A DNA stretch of 64,000 nucleotides from contig NC_064042.1 in assembly GCF_932526225.1 (NCBI RefSeq), forward strand, positions 14,085,040 to 14,149,039, read 5' to 3'. Of the stretch, positions 1-8,898 are shown in pieces (positions within the stretch are counted from its first letter, which is position 1; each line of letters begins with the position of its first letter). The notes below the pieces were generated by a model, which worked only from the letters and a program-made list of their open reading frames with translations, did no database searches and had not been told where the DNA came from. Made by a program: the position numbers and the translations under genes. The stretch comes from Nematostella vectensis (lineage: Eukaryota > Cnidaria > Anthozoa > Actiniaria > Edwardsiidae).

Positions 1-192
1 ATCAAGCCCCATTTTACACACAGAGGTCCGCGTATTGTTCATAAAGTTGTACAATTTAATTAGAACTGGACTATTTAGAACTGATGGATCGTTAGCTGGT
101 TAGCAGTGCATCCAGGAGGAGTACTGGATTCCACACAATTTCTCATATATTACAAATTTCATTTTTGTATGCGGTATATATCCCCCTCCCCA

Positions 193-274
193 TAGCCTGC
201 TTAGCAAACGTTTCTGTGGAGTTTCGAGCGAAGAATGTGGTGAAACTCCACAGAAACGCTTGCTACGCGGGCTA
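193..274. mobile_element. Small hairpin MITE next to the viral element
   Basis: Two inverted arms of about 32 bp (left arm with TTTCTGTGGAGTTT, right arm its reverse complement followed by GCTTGCTACGCGGGCTA) are separated by only about 16 bp, so the whole unit can fold into one hairpin. A longer relative with the same ends lies at 35241-35399, which shows this is a dispersed host family and not part of the virus-like insertion. It ends about 4 bp before the poly-G that starts the inserted element. Confidence 0.7.
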
Positions 275-277
275 TTC

Positions 278-870
278 GGGGGGGGGGGGGGGGGGAGGGC
301 TGGGGGGTTTCAGAGAAACTAGTGGGAGGTGCGGATCGCCCCTCCGGGCCTCCCAGCCCCGTGTCTATATATCAGGCAGATAATGTTTCGCGTACATAAA
401 CAATCGGCAAAAGCTGATGTAGGCCAAATCGATTTCACGTACATAAGCTTTTGGCGATTGCTAATGTAGGCCAAATCGATTTCACGTACATAAGCTTTTG
501 GCAATTGCTAATGTAGGCCGGGGCCCCGCGTACATAAGGTCGGGGCGAAAAAGCGCATGGATAAATCTACGCAAAACCTACGGAGTTACCGGGGGGTTTC
601 AGAGAAACTAGTGGGAGGCGCGGATCGCCCCTCCGCGCCTCCCAGCCCCCCGTCTCTATATATCAGGCGGATAATGCTTCACGTACATAAACAATCGGCA
701 AAAGCTAATGTAGGCCAAAACGATTTCACGTACATAAACAATCGGCAGAAGCTAATGTAGGCCAAATAGATTTCGCGTACATGAATAGTCAATTAGGGCT
801 GCAGGTGTTTCGCCTGCATGAATAATTAATTGGGGCCGCAGGTGTTTCGCGTGCATGAATAATTAATTAG
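278..870. repeat. Left terminal inverted repeat with internal iterons
   Basis: Matches the reverse complement of about 12955-13537 with substitutions and small indels. It starts with poly-G and then has a subterminal block (TTTCAGAGAAACTAGTGGGA followed by a C-rich stretch and CTATATATCAGGC) present twice, near 308-385 and 595-675. Between and after these blocks are repeats of about 47 bp, each with CGTACATAA, then CGGCAAAAGC or CTTTTGGC, then TAATGTAGGCC. The innermost part repeats GCATGAATAATTAATT beside CAGGTGTTTCGC. Repetitive, hairpin-rich ends are usual for protein-primed or self-primed linear replicons; the function here is inference. Confidence 0.85.
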
Positions 871-927
871 GCGTTGGACTTGCAATTAGACATCCGTCTT
901 TCCTGTGGTATACCGAGCGTTCGAAGG

Positions 928-1218
928 ATGAGGTACGGAAGGGATTACTGCGGGTGGCTGAAGGCCGGCCACGCAAACACGTGCGGCCGAAGGTGCATGG
1001 ACACCTACTGCAAGGTGCACCTCCAAAGGCTCCGTATGGGCATCCCCCTCGCCGTGCCGTGCGGGATCTGCGGCGTAGGGACTCGGTCGGAGACGCGGTT
1101 GTGCCGCCCCTGCGGAGCGAATCGTGTAGGGCAGAGGATGCATGGCGTCGAGAGGCGGGCTCGGAAATGGTTCGCACTCGTCCTGTCTGACATCGCAGCC
1201 CGCGGCACGGGCAATTGA
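928..1218 (+). CDS. Small cysteine-rich zinc-binding protein of the element
   Basis: A 96-residue ORF read from the ATG at 928; the frame is open a little further upstream without a better start. Cysteines fall in two zinc-knuckle-like groups: Cys8, Cys19, Cys23, Cys28 and His31, then Cys45-x2-Cys48 and Cys59-x2-Cys62 (motifs PCGICG and RLCRPCG). The protein is basic and ends in a short arginine-rich helix. It lies between the left terminal repeat and the replication gene on the same strand. Small zinc proteins of this kind in DNA viruses are often transcription or DNA-binding factors, but no specific family is recognised here. The intact cysteine pattern in an otherwise broken element supports it being a real gene. 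Confidence 0.6.
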   Translation: MRYGRDYCGWLKAGHANTCGRRCMDTYCKVHLQRLRMGIPLAVPCGICGVGTRSETRLCRPCGANRVGQRMHGVERRARKWFALVLSDIAARGTGN

Positions 1219-1443
1219 TACTGGGTGGCACAATGCACACCCAGGCGCCCTGTCCGACACCGCGGCCCGCGGTTCGGGCGGTTAGGGGTTGGGTGGCGCA
1301 AGGCACACCCAAACCCTCGTCCCGCCGGCTGCGGTATGGGCAATTAGAGATTGGGTGGCGCGGGTCATACCCGGGCACTCATCCCGCCGGTTGTGATACG
1401 GGCAGTTGGAGATTGGGTGGCACAGGGTATACCCAAACATGGA
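1191..1443 (+). repeat. Four direct repeats of 60-67 bp ending at the replication ORF start
   Basis: Units begin near 1191, 1258, 1324 and 1384. Each has GGGCAATTRGAGATTGGGTGG (with variants) followed by CRCAGGGTATACCC-like sequence, so each also contains a short inverted GGGT/ACCC pair. The last unit runs directly into the ATG at 1439, and the first overlaps the 3' end of the zinc-protein ORF. Position suggests promoter repeats or an origin; this is inference. Confidence 0.75.
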
Positions 1444-2668
1444 CGCTTATATAGAGGAGATTCTCGATAGCATGCGTGACAAAGAGGCGCCCGCCGTACT
1501 GGCAGGGCTGGTCCAGAACATCCTGGACGAGGACATCCCCGACGGTGTCAAACACAGGCTGCTTAAGCCGCTCGTACCGGAGAAGGTGTGGACGGAGAAG
1601 GTCTGGCGCGAGTTCGACCCTCTGCGGCCGGGACGGCGGCAAGAGGGCCCAGAGAGCTTAGACCCCGGGAAGTACTACTCTCTCTTCGTCGGCGGCGCCC
1701 ATCTTCGGTTCCCAAGCGTGGATGCCACTCTACGGGGCCAAGACATAAGCGCCAGTGTTTACCAGGAGATGCGAGATCTTGGTGGAACAGGTGTCATTGC
1801 TCTAAAGCCGGTTGTGCGGGGGCCTGATATTAATGACGACGGCTCAATGTGGTGGGTCTCGCACGAGCGAGAGTCTCTGCGGGCGAACGCAGTGCTTCCG
1901 CTGGTGCTCGAGATGGTAGACCCCGACCGGCGTTACAGACTCTTCACGGTCGTTGGTAAGGCCCCCGCAGAGCCATTGGCGCCAATCACAGAGGAGGAAG
2001 GGCGCTCGGAGCACAAGATCGGTGGGTCGTTAGTCAAGAGGGGGGGCCAAATCGCAGTCGGCGCCCTGGAAGGCATCGATGTGGGTATTTGGAAGAAAGG
2101 GCGAGAGTACCTCGTCTACGTGAGATACGAGCTTCGCCCTTTACCTGAGCAAAATGGTGAGCCTGGGCCAATGTTTGTGCGAGAGGGGAGTGACGCCTTC
2201 GTTAACTGTGTTGTGAGCTATGTTGCCGACTTCTTGAGGAATCGCGGCACCTCGCGCTCCCTTGGTCTGACCAAGACTCGAGGCAAGATCCTCGAGCGAT
2301 TTGACAAGAAGCTGGCCACTACGGGATGCACCAAAGAAGACCTCTTTGAGATGGAAAAGAAGCTCGAGGTAAAGCTGGTAGCCATGGACGCCCTGGGTAA
2401 CGTCCTGTGGGACTCGGGGAAGTACGGGACTAAGACGAGGGTCACCATCCCTTGCCACAATAACCACGCCTGGGCGGAGCTTCCGACTGAACCACCTGCG
2501 ATCGCGAGCGTCCACGGTCTAGACTTCGAGGCTGAGAGGGAGCTTCGTTCGTTATGTCAGGGAGAGGCAGCGCCTCGCGCTATCAGTGCCGCCGCAAAAA
2601 CGCACGAGGCGAAGGTGCGAGAGGTGCTCATTCCGCTTCGAGGGTCATGCTGTGTGGGCGTGTTGTAG
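1439..2668 (+). pseudogene. N-terminal part of the viral replication polyprotein
   Basis: An ORF starting with ATG at 1439 (the frame is open upstream through the direct repeats, but this is the first ATG) and ending at a TAG at 2666-2668. It codes for about 409 residues that match no domain I can name. The sequence is soluble and mixed alpha/beta, with a well-ordered central part around nt 1670-2480. Its frame resumes downstream in the polymerase-like segment after a short stretch (about 2650-2750) that is open in a different frame, so the stop looks like the result of two compensating frameshifts inside one original gene. In DNA polymerases this position would hold an exonuclease or terminal-protein-like region, but I see no clear exonuclease motifs. 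Confidence 0.6.
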
Positions 2669-4093
2669 TCACGCACGAAGGCAAACTGTACCGATCGGGA
2701 CAAGACGGATGGGCTATCGACAGGGCGTTTACAGACGAGATGGCTCCCTGATGATCACCCAGCCTACCAAGAGTACATCGAAGCTACGCACTCGATGGGC
2801 GGCGCAATAGGGTATCGCTTCAAGAAGTGGACCCAAAGAGAAAACATCAGGCCAACGCCTCTTAGATACAGGGACGTCTGGCGAGCTGCGCAGGTTGAGT
2901 CCAAAGTGTGGAATAGCAGGGAAAACTTAGGGACGTGGCCTCATGCGCACATCGATATGCGTGCGGCGTACCTAGGATGCGAGGACAGTGTCTTCGGCTG
3001 CGCCTCGGACGCCATTGATCTGGTACGGAAATACGGCTTCCCTACGTACGTGTATCGTATCGCGGATGTTGCGGGACGGCCATTGAGCGAGGTTCTTCAA
3101 CTGACCGGGGCCATTCAGTTGACCGAGTGGGGGTTCTCTGAGGCCTGCCACCCCTACACTTCCGGGAGGGTAGGGCAGCACTTGGAACAAAACGAGGGCT
3201 GGATCACCACGCCAGAGCTCAAGGACCTGCTAGACTCGGGTGACCTCGCCATGGCCGCGGCGAGGGAGGTGTTGTATAGCGTCGGAAAAAAGGACTCTAT
3301 CAAGTTCCCCCACTCCGGCCCCGGCGGCGAAGATTCGCAGGGTCGAGATCTCGCTGTCCGTTTCGTAGGCAAATGCGCTCGCCATGGCGACGAGTCCTCG
3401 ATCGTAGTCCGCGACCGTGAAGAAGCCGCGTATCTGACGAACCTCCTTGCGGGCACCGACCACTTACTTAACTTCGAGCATGCCGACGGGGCTCATCTGA
3501 TCCAATACAAAGACGGAGTCCGGCGCTCACAATGGTACCATATCAGGGCCTTCGTCTTGGCGTACACAAACATAGCGTTGCGACGCATGTTGAGGCGGTT
3601 CCCTCGCGAAGAGGTCCTCCGAGTGTGCACAGATGCCATATACGCAAAGGCGGTGCCCAGTGGTGTGAAGCTCGTGGAGCGAAATCCGAGGTATGGAGAG
3701 TGGCGCCACAAGAGGCCTGGGTACGGGTGGCGACCCGAAGCGGCTTGGGGTCCGAAGAGGTCGGGGTGCTTGGCTAGGGAGCCAAGCACTGCGCCGAGTC
3801 TGCCGTGCGATCTGGTGGCCGCAACCTCTGCGAGGATGTATCCAGCCGGCCAGGGAGGATCGGGGAAGACCGAGTGGGCGGTGAGCATGTTCCGTGGCCG
3901 TAACGTTATGGTGTTCACCCCCGAGAACGACCTCGCCCACGACCATCGCAACAACCCGCGCCTCGCGGTGAAGGCTCAAACCTACCACCACTACCTCTGC
4001 ATACCAGCGGAGAAGCCGATAGAGGAGTGGAGACCTTCCGAGCTGGGACACAAACTCGACCGTCTAGCAGAAGTAATCATCATTGACGAGTGA
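2669..4093 (+). pseudogene. Family B polymerase-like core plus start of SF1 helicase (broken)
   Basis: After a disturbed junction at about 2650-2750, frame 2 is open from 2795. Visible motifs are HIDMRAAYLGC (about nt 2948), which fits polymerase motif A with a D-x-x-x-x-Y core; a helix with HIRAFVLAYTNIAL that fits the fingers motif; and VCTDAIYAK (about nt 3621), which fits motif C with a single conserved aspartate region. It then runs into a P-loop GQGGSGKT at 3848-3871 and a Walker B strand IIIDE ending at 4090. The TGA at 4091-4093 follows Walker B directly, while helicase homology goes on in the same frame, so this is a point nonsense mutation. The polymerase assignment rests on motif spacing only; the helicase assignment is firmer. 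A polymerase fused to its own helicase is unusual. Confidence 0.65.
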
Positions 4094-4897
4094 TGTAAGG
4101 TACAGACTAAAGTGCTACGCGCCATCCTAGGGTATCTCGCCACGCGGCCGTGTCAGGTAGTGTGTTGTGGCGACTATGGGCAGGTCCCGCCCTGGGGAGA
4201 TAAAGAGGGGCCTCACGATATGCTCAAGGAGTGGGCACAAGGGAACATCCGCTGGTTCGAGTCCGACTACCGCTGCCTGTGTGAAGACTGCAGAAAGCCG
4301 TACAGTACATGCGACTGCGGCTCTGCCGCCCCCTCCTCCAGGCTCCACGACATAAAGGGCCGGATTTGGTGTCAGCCAGACTCCCAACAGCTTGAGGTGT
4401 TTCGAGAGCAGTGGGATGGGGTGGCGTTCGACGCGGCGATCGAGCAGGCCCACCCAAGCGATATGTGGGTGTGCTCGACCAACAAGATGGGGGCCCTTGT
4501 TCAGCAGCGATTGGTAGAGCACCACAGGAAAAACTACCCCCGATTGCCAGCAACCATCCGCTTTGACCCCGATCCTAGCATCGCGCATCGTTATCGCAAG
4601 CAAGGGCGGCCGGTGCAAGTGCCAGGCAAAAGGGGTGAGAAGGTCGACGCGTACAAAGGCACGGTAGTCGAGGTCCCTCTCGGCGTGGTCCTTTACGGGC
4701 TTCCCCTCGAGTGGAAATACGCGGTCTGGGGGACAGTCCACCGGGTGCAGGGCAAGACCTTCCAGACTCCAAGGCGCCTGTTTATCATAGACCACAGCTT
4801 AGAGGGCTGGATCACGAATGCTGTATACACCGGCATCTCCCGCGTGCGGCTCGCCGACCAGATAGTCCGCGTGATCCCCCCCCCCCCCCCCCGATGA
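4094..4897 (+). pseudogene. SF1 helicase C-terminal part of the replication polyprotein
   Basis: In the same frame as the preceding segment, after the nonsense codon at 4091. Motif III is clear as GDYGQVPP (4169-4192). Motif V/VI is visible as VHRVQGKT followed by YTGISRVR (4826-4849), typical of Pif1/RecD-like superfamily 1 helicases. A cysteine cluster at about nt 4270-4320 (CLCEDC and CDC) is an insert between motifs III and IV that could bind zinc. The ORF ends at a run of 17 C residues (4876-4892), which throws the frame by one base. The downstream HNH segment is in the shifted frame, so slippage in the C run has separated what was probably one protein. A sequencing error in the homopolymer would have the same effect. 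Confidence 0.75.
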
Positions 4898-5231
4898 CAC
4901 CCCAGTTGCCTTGGTTCCCACAGGGCTGCAGGCTACGCCCAGTGAAGAGCTCATTATAGCGCGAATCAAGCGATACGCTATAGACGACAGGCAAAAGGGT
5001 CGCACGAAGTACACGGGGCCGCACCACGTTCTGACGGTAGACCACGTGCTCGGCATGATTGCTGACGCGGAAAAGAAGTGCACGCTCTGTGGCACTCAGC
5101 TTCTGCTTCAGGGGTACACCAAGAGTCATCCCCAATGCTTCAGTATCGACCGGCGGGACGACAGTCAGGGTCACTACAAGTGGAATGTCAGACTCACGTG
5201 CCTCAGCTGCAATAGAAGGCACAAGCGCTGA
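4898..5231 (+). pseudogene. HNH-type nuclease domain at the end of the replication polyprotein
   Basis: About 106 residues are readable in the frame shifted by the poly-C run. A first zinc pair CTLCG (5079-5090), then FSIDRRDD, then KWNVRLTC and a second pair CLSCNRRH give the C-x2-C ... D ... N ... C-x2-C-N pattern of HNH/endonuclease VII-like folds. There is no good start codon of its own, since the apparent start lies in the junk reading across the C run. It is therefore read as the C-terminal domain of the polymerase-helicase protein. A nuclease attached to a replication helicase could nick or resolve terminal intermediates (inference). The 3' end overlaps a small minus-strand gene by 29 nt. 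Confidence 0.65.
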
Positions 5232-5373
5232 TCACGTTTACGGCGATGTACACCTCCGTTCCGACCTCTAAGGGGACCTCTAAGGGGGGCTTTTCGGCTT
5301 TGAGAAGCACGCGCCTCAGCTTTATGGAGTCCTCAGGCGCAAGGCCAGTCATGCGAGTCTTCGTTGCGTTCAT
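5203..5373 (-). CDS. Small hypothetical protein of the element
   Basis: 56 residues from the ATG at 5373-5371; the frame continues upstream only to a weak TTG. The body is charged with a conserved-looking core LAPEDSIKLRRV and an ending rich in valine, isoleucine and cysteine (AVNVISACAFYCS). It converges on the replication gene and is the last gene of the minus-strand block. I do not recognise a function; the product is short, has no clear membrane helix and could be structural. Confidence 0.5.
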   Translation of the reverse strand: MNATKTRMTGLAPEDSIKLRRVLLKAEKPPLEVPLEVGTEVYIAVNVISACAFYCS

Positions 5374-5443
5374 GTCCGAGATGATGATTGGCAAAGCAGT
5401 AACCCACTCGCGGTTTGTCTTGCCGGATGCAAGCTTCCTTCAG

Positions 5444-5514
5444 CGTACGTATACGTACACGTATACGCGCAGCATGGAAAAAGGCCGCCTAGACGCATAC
5501 GTGCGTATACGCGT
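5444..5514. promoter_or_regulatory. CGTATACG palindrome cluster
   Basis: Three or more overlapping palindromes of the ACGTATACGT type lie between two minus-strand genes (CGTACGTATACGTACACGTA near 5444 and CGCATACGTGCGTATACGCG near 5495). The spacing places them just upstream of the gene starting at 5373. They may be operator-like or a hairpin terminator for the gene that ends at 5552; sequence alone does not decide. Confidence 0.35.
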
Positions 5515-5551
5515 TTCGACGGCAGCTGCATCACAGCAAGCGGCTAGCTGC

Positions 5552-5944
5552 TTAGCCGATGGCGAGAGCGCCGGCGCCTATGTACGCTAACTCGGCGTTC
5601 TTCTGCGTTTTGCTGGGGACGTAGTAGTCGGACAGCTCGGGGGCCCGCATCGACTCCAGGGAGGTCTGGTTGTAGAGTTTGAGCGCGTAGTCGGTGTCGG
5701 TGAAGTTCTGCTTTGCGAGGGCCCCTCTCTCGCGACTTTGAGCTTGCCAATCGAGGATTTTTTTTCGCCGCTGTTGGTAGCGTCATTAGTCTTGTTGGTA
5801 TTTCTCTAGGGCCTTGTCGTGCCTCTCCTTCTCAGCTAAGGCGGGGCTCTCATCGTTCGACAGGAACTTTGCGAGGTAGTTGCCACCAACGAATGCAGTC
5901 GCGTTTAGGACGGCGCCGCCAACCAAAATCGCGATAGAGGTCAT
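5552..5944 (-). pseudogene. Small membrane-anchored protein with two in-frame stops
   Basis: From the ATG at 5944-5942 the frame gives a hydrophobic N-terminal segment (AILVGGAVLNATAFVGGN) followed by a charged helical region. Codons 53 and 54 are TAA and TGA (5783-5788), after which the same frame is open to the TAA at 5552-5554, 131 codons in all. The downstream part is again plausible protein (charged helix, then an alanine/glycine-rich hydrophobic C-terminus). Two adjacent stops in an otherwise continuous frame mark decay. A single membrane helix followed by a coiled helix is a common shape for virion membrane proteins in this class of element. Confidence 0.55.
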
Positions 5945-6010
5945 GTTTGTGCGAAGCACACTTCGCGTGCTGTGTGTATGCGCAAAGCGCGCACGAGTCT
6001 AATACACGGC

Positions 6011-6235
6011 CTACATGGGTAGGATCTTCTGGTCCTCAAGGTAACCCTTCAAAGCGACAGCACCTGCAACGGCGGCAGTCATTTTTGCGTAGTTCATGGC
6101 GTTCGCGGAGGGGTCTTTGGTGAAGTCCTCGCGTAAGACCTTGCGCCCAACCCAGCCGATACCGGCGACGAGGCCGGTTATGACTGCGGCGTCGGTGATG
6201 GTCTTTGTGATCTTGCTCTGCTGCGCCGTCGACAT
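6011..6235 (-). CDS. Small two-helix membrane protein
   Basis: 74 residues from an ATG at 6235-6233 to TAG at 6011. Two hydrophobic segments (ITDAAVITGLVAGIGWVG and MTAAVAGAVALKGYL) with a short charged linker predict a small membrane protein. It is intact. It overlaps the tail of the next upstream minus-strand ORF by 58 nt, a layout seen in compact viral genomes. Function unknown; a virion or membrane-remodelling role is inference from size and neighbourhood. Confidence 0.6.
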   Translation of the reverse strand: MSTAQQSKITKTITDAAVITGLVAGIGWVGRKVLREDFTKDPSANAMNYAKMTAAVAGAVALKGYLEDQKILPM

Positions 6236-6861
6236 CGTGCGGATATGGGTGGGGCCCTCGTGTCTAAATGTCTGCTTACTCCATGGATAACAGCCGAGAT
6301 CCGGGAGCGCGAAGCGCTGTCGCCGGAACGCGGCCTTGTGGGCGGAGTCACGCCGTCGGCACCTTCGGTAGCATGCGGATTGGTAGCATGCGGATCGGTA
6401 GCTCGCTGGTTAACAGCTGGTGTACGAGTGAGCGCGGCAGCCAGCTCCTGCCTACGTGTGTAGAGGCCGATCAACGACACTAGAAGACCAGCGACCCCGA
6501 TAACCGAGCTAGCCGACCAAGCAGAGTTGCTTTCCGGGACTGGTGTGTGTGCCGAAGGCGTGTCAGCGCGTGCCGTTCCGGCGGCGGCATCGTCGGCGCG
6601 CGCGCGCAAGCCCTGCGGCTCGCTCGGCCCCGGGGCCACCGGCGACTGCACGACACGAAGTGCCTCTTTGTTCGCTCTGTTAATTCGGTTCCACTTTGCC
6701 AAGCGCCTTCCGGCTTCGACTCGTCCAGGGTGTTTAGGTCGAGTCCGGGGCTCGTGATTCTCTCCGCCAACGCCGAAGGCGTACGTGCAGGTTCTTGAGC
6801 AGTCAGGTTCCGCTAACGTTCCGGCAGGTTTGGCACTAGTACTTCCTTGAAGTTCCTCCAT
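6178..6861 (-). CDS. Single-pass membrane protein, disordered flanks
   Basis: 227 residues from an ATG at 6861. The N-terminal half is proline- and charge-rich with a conserved-looking helix AKWNRINRANKEALRVV at about residues 55-72. One strong transmembrane segment follows near residue 120 (SSVIGVAGLLVSLIGLY). The C-terminal 60 residues are low-complexity and arginine-rich with a repeated HATNPHAT motif, and they overlap the downstream gene, so the natural C-terminus was probably shorter and a frameshift may have extended it. It also carries a GTARADTPSAHT motif that recurs in two other proteins of the element. No named family is recognised. Confidence 0.5.
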   Translation of the reverse strand: MEELQGSTSAKPAGTLAEPDCSRTCTYAFGVGGENHEPRTRPKHPGRVEAGRRLAKWNRINRANKEALRVVQSPVAPGPSEPQGLRARADDAAAGTARADTPSAHTPVPESNSAWSASSVIGVAGLLVSLIGLYTRRQELAAALTRTPAVNQRATDPHATNPHATEGADGVTPPTRPRSGDSASRSRISAVIHGVSRHLDTRAPPISARCRRRSRARSQRPSPTPQS

Positions 6862-6954
6862 TTGTGTGTGTGTGTGTGCGTCGGCGCACGCACACGCGGT
6901 GTCAACTACTTGGTACCAAGTGGTAGAAGAAGTGGCGAGCTTTCAAATGAACGT

Positions 6955-7387
6955 CTACTCTGGGATGGCAGACTCGCCACTGTCCGTGTGCTGTTCCGGC
7001 AGACACGCGCTGTCCGCGGCTGCTACCCCTTGTTGACACCGCGTGTCAGCGCTTGCCGTTCCGGCGGTGTTCACATGACGTGCTATGTGTAACGCCCCGG
7101 CGGCTAAAGCCATCAAACGACCGCAGCGTAGAGCCAGGCTTCCGCACATTGTGCGGAGCTCGTTGATGACGATGTAGTCGGACACTAGGTCATTGTGAAG
7201 ATCGACCACACTGTCTATCGGCAGCGCCATGCCTACCAGCTTGGTCGTAAGCTTCAGAAAGCTGTCTGCCAGGGCGTCTGTAGTCCGGCTGGCTATAGCG
7301 GTCTCGTATCGCCTCTCGTACTTCCTCACCTCCTCGGCGCTCATGCGTTTGACGTCGTCGTGAGTCAGGGCCTTGCCTAAACCTCAG
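6955..7387 (-). CDS. Hypothetical helical protein downstream of the ATPase
   Basis: The first ATG is at 7344-7342 (129 residues), but the frame is open back to about 7387. The first 90 residues form two amphipathic helices and a hydrophobic segment (LALRCGRLMALAAGALHIA). The last 35 residues are low-complexity and contain NTAGTASADT, the element-wide repeated peptide. It follows the truncated ATPase fragment and overlaps it out of frame. It could be an independent small gene or what remains of the ATPase neighbourhood after a deletion. Confidence 0.5.
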
Positions 7388-7389
7388 CA

Positions 7390-7631
7390 GCATGTCGATC
7401 CGACCCGCCTCAGGTGCGATGACGAACAGACTATTGTCGCCCTCGCCGAAGCCATCGTATGCCTTGTTGTAGACAAAGGTAGGGCACATGAGTACTATGT
7501 AGTCAAACTTGCCCCGGAAAGGGCCGCGCAGCCGGTCCACTACGAATTGGGTCTTCCCGCATGACGTCGGGCCCACGATGAGAGCGTTAAATGGGACGTT
7601 TTTCGGGTCTATACCGCTCCGGCGTATGTGC
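7390..7631 (-). pseudogene. FtsK/HerA-type packaging ATPase, 5' fragment only
   Basis: Directly after the capsid gene stop the minus strand codes for a P-loop in the setting IVGPTSCGKTQFVVDRL, followed by a strand and YIVLMCPTFVYNK. This is the Walker A half of the genome-packaging ATPase found beside capsid genes in Polinton-like and related viruses. There is no ATG upstream (a stop lies between it and the capsid frame), and after about 80 codons the reading turns into unrelated sequence without a Walker B, sensor or arginine finger. The family is normally well over 200 residues, so roughly two thirds are missing through an internal deletion. The gene is dead. Confidence 0.75.
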
Positions 7632-8898
7632 TCAGTATTGTATGGACTCTAGCTGTCCGTTCATAAGGTTCATTTGGGCGTCGGCCACCACAAACACGTG
7701 ACAGTTTACGCTACCCGAGCCGCCTGCCGTGCGTTTTATCTCGAGGTGCACACCATCGCGGGTATTGACCAATCGGAGACCACCCCCATGGATAGCACTG
7801 TCGTCCGTCGTTCGAAGGTCGATCCACAGAGCAAACTTGTTATCGCCATAGAACGACTCGGGGCCGATTGCCGGGGCGGCGGGCGCTCCGCTGTGCCCCC
7901 CCCGGGGAGGGGCGGACGAACCGCCTTTTCGCCTCCCTCCAGAAATCCGTGAAACGCAGGCCCTGGCTGAAGACTTTTTTTGGCATGCCGTCGATTGTAA
8001 CGCGAACGCTCTTGATGTCGGGGTACACGAACTTCTCAGAGTCGCGAGTCCCTGCCGTGTATGGCTCCACAAAGAGGAGCAGCAGACTACTCATAGACCT
8101 TCGCGGCAGGTTGACACTTTTGTTGATTATGCTGTCCGTCCCTTTGCTAATCATGAAGGTCTCGTGAAGGTTCACTTGCTCGTAGAAGAACGTTGTTCCG
8201 TTGTGGTAGGCGGCGGCTGCAGACCGGGCGAGGTTGTCGTCCCTGAGGCTTTCGTATTCCAGCACTAGATTTTTGGCGCCATAGGATAATTTGGTGGCAT
8301 CTGTTCCGACTACTACCTGGTCAGGCGCTGCGAACGTGATCTCGAAGAGCAGCGCCTCGGATAGCGCCCTTGGGTACAGCACGCCGTGGTCCGTCAGCAG
8401 AGAATGGTCTAGCGGGATGGTGTACCTCGCCCCGTGGGCGGCGTTTAGAGCGTTCTCCTTGGCGTTACTGGTCGCTTTATCGCCGGCCTTGGAGCGAAGC
8501 TTGCGCATGTTTTCTGACTGTATGCCCTGCTCCAGGCGGTCCTCTCTCTCGACCTTGGACAGGTAAAGCTCCTCATACATCTTGAAGACGTCGTAGCGGT
8601 TGGTGTCCTGGAGCGTTTCTCCTGCAAACGTGATTTTCAGGCTGCTCACGAGATTTCGGCCGACGTTGTTCACGACGGTATTATTCGCATGACCTGAGAC
8701 GGAGAGATCGAGACCGACCCTCAAGGAGCCAGGCACGAGCGTGACGCCTTCCGATAGCTTTGGGACCGCCACATATAGCGTCTCGCCTGGGGAGGCCGTC
8801 GACGGGTTGAGAGTGACCCGGTGAACAGTTCTCTCGGCTTTCAACCCCAGAGGAATTCTGGGTGTTCGCTGGGGGTCGAGTTTATCAATGACTGACAT
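7632..8898 (-). pseudogene. Candidate double jelly-roll major capsid protein, one frameshift
   Basis: From an ATG at 8898-8896 the frame is open for about 330 residues and then breaks at a C/G homopolymer around 7880-7950. The last 60 or so residues continue in another frame to a TGA at 7632. Recognisable features are a strand-rich body, the block NLVSSLKITFAGETLQDT, an acidic helix with YDVFKMYEELYL, a central LLTDHGVLYP and, in the shifted part, FALWIDLRTTDDS and VNCHVFVVADAQMN. Size (about 420 residues), strand pattern and position beside the packaging ATPase fit the major capsid protein of animal Polinton-like elements. The assignment is by pattern, not a search. A TATA-like run (8912-8919) lies just upstream of the start. 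Confidence 0.65.

Noticed and set aside
863-1378. Long antisense ORFs across the zinc-protein gene
   Set aside because: High GC content leaves the complementary frames open; composition is arginine/proline-rich without motifs.
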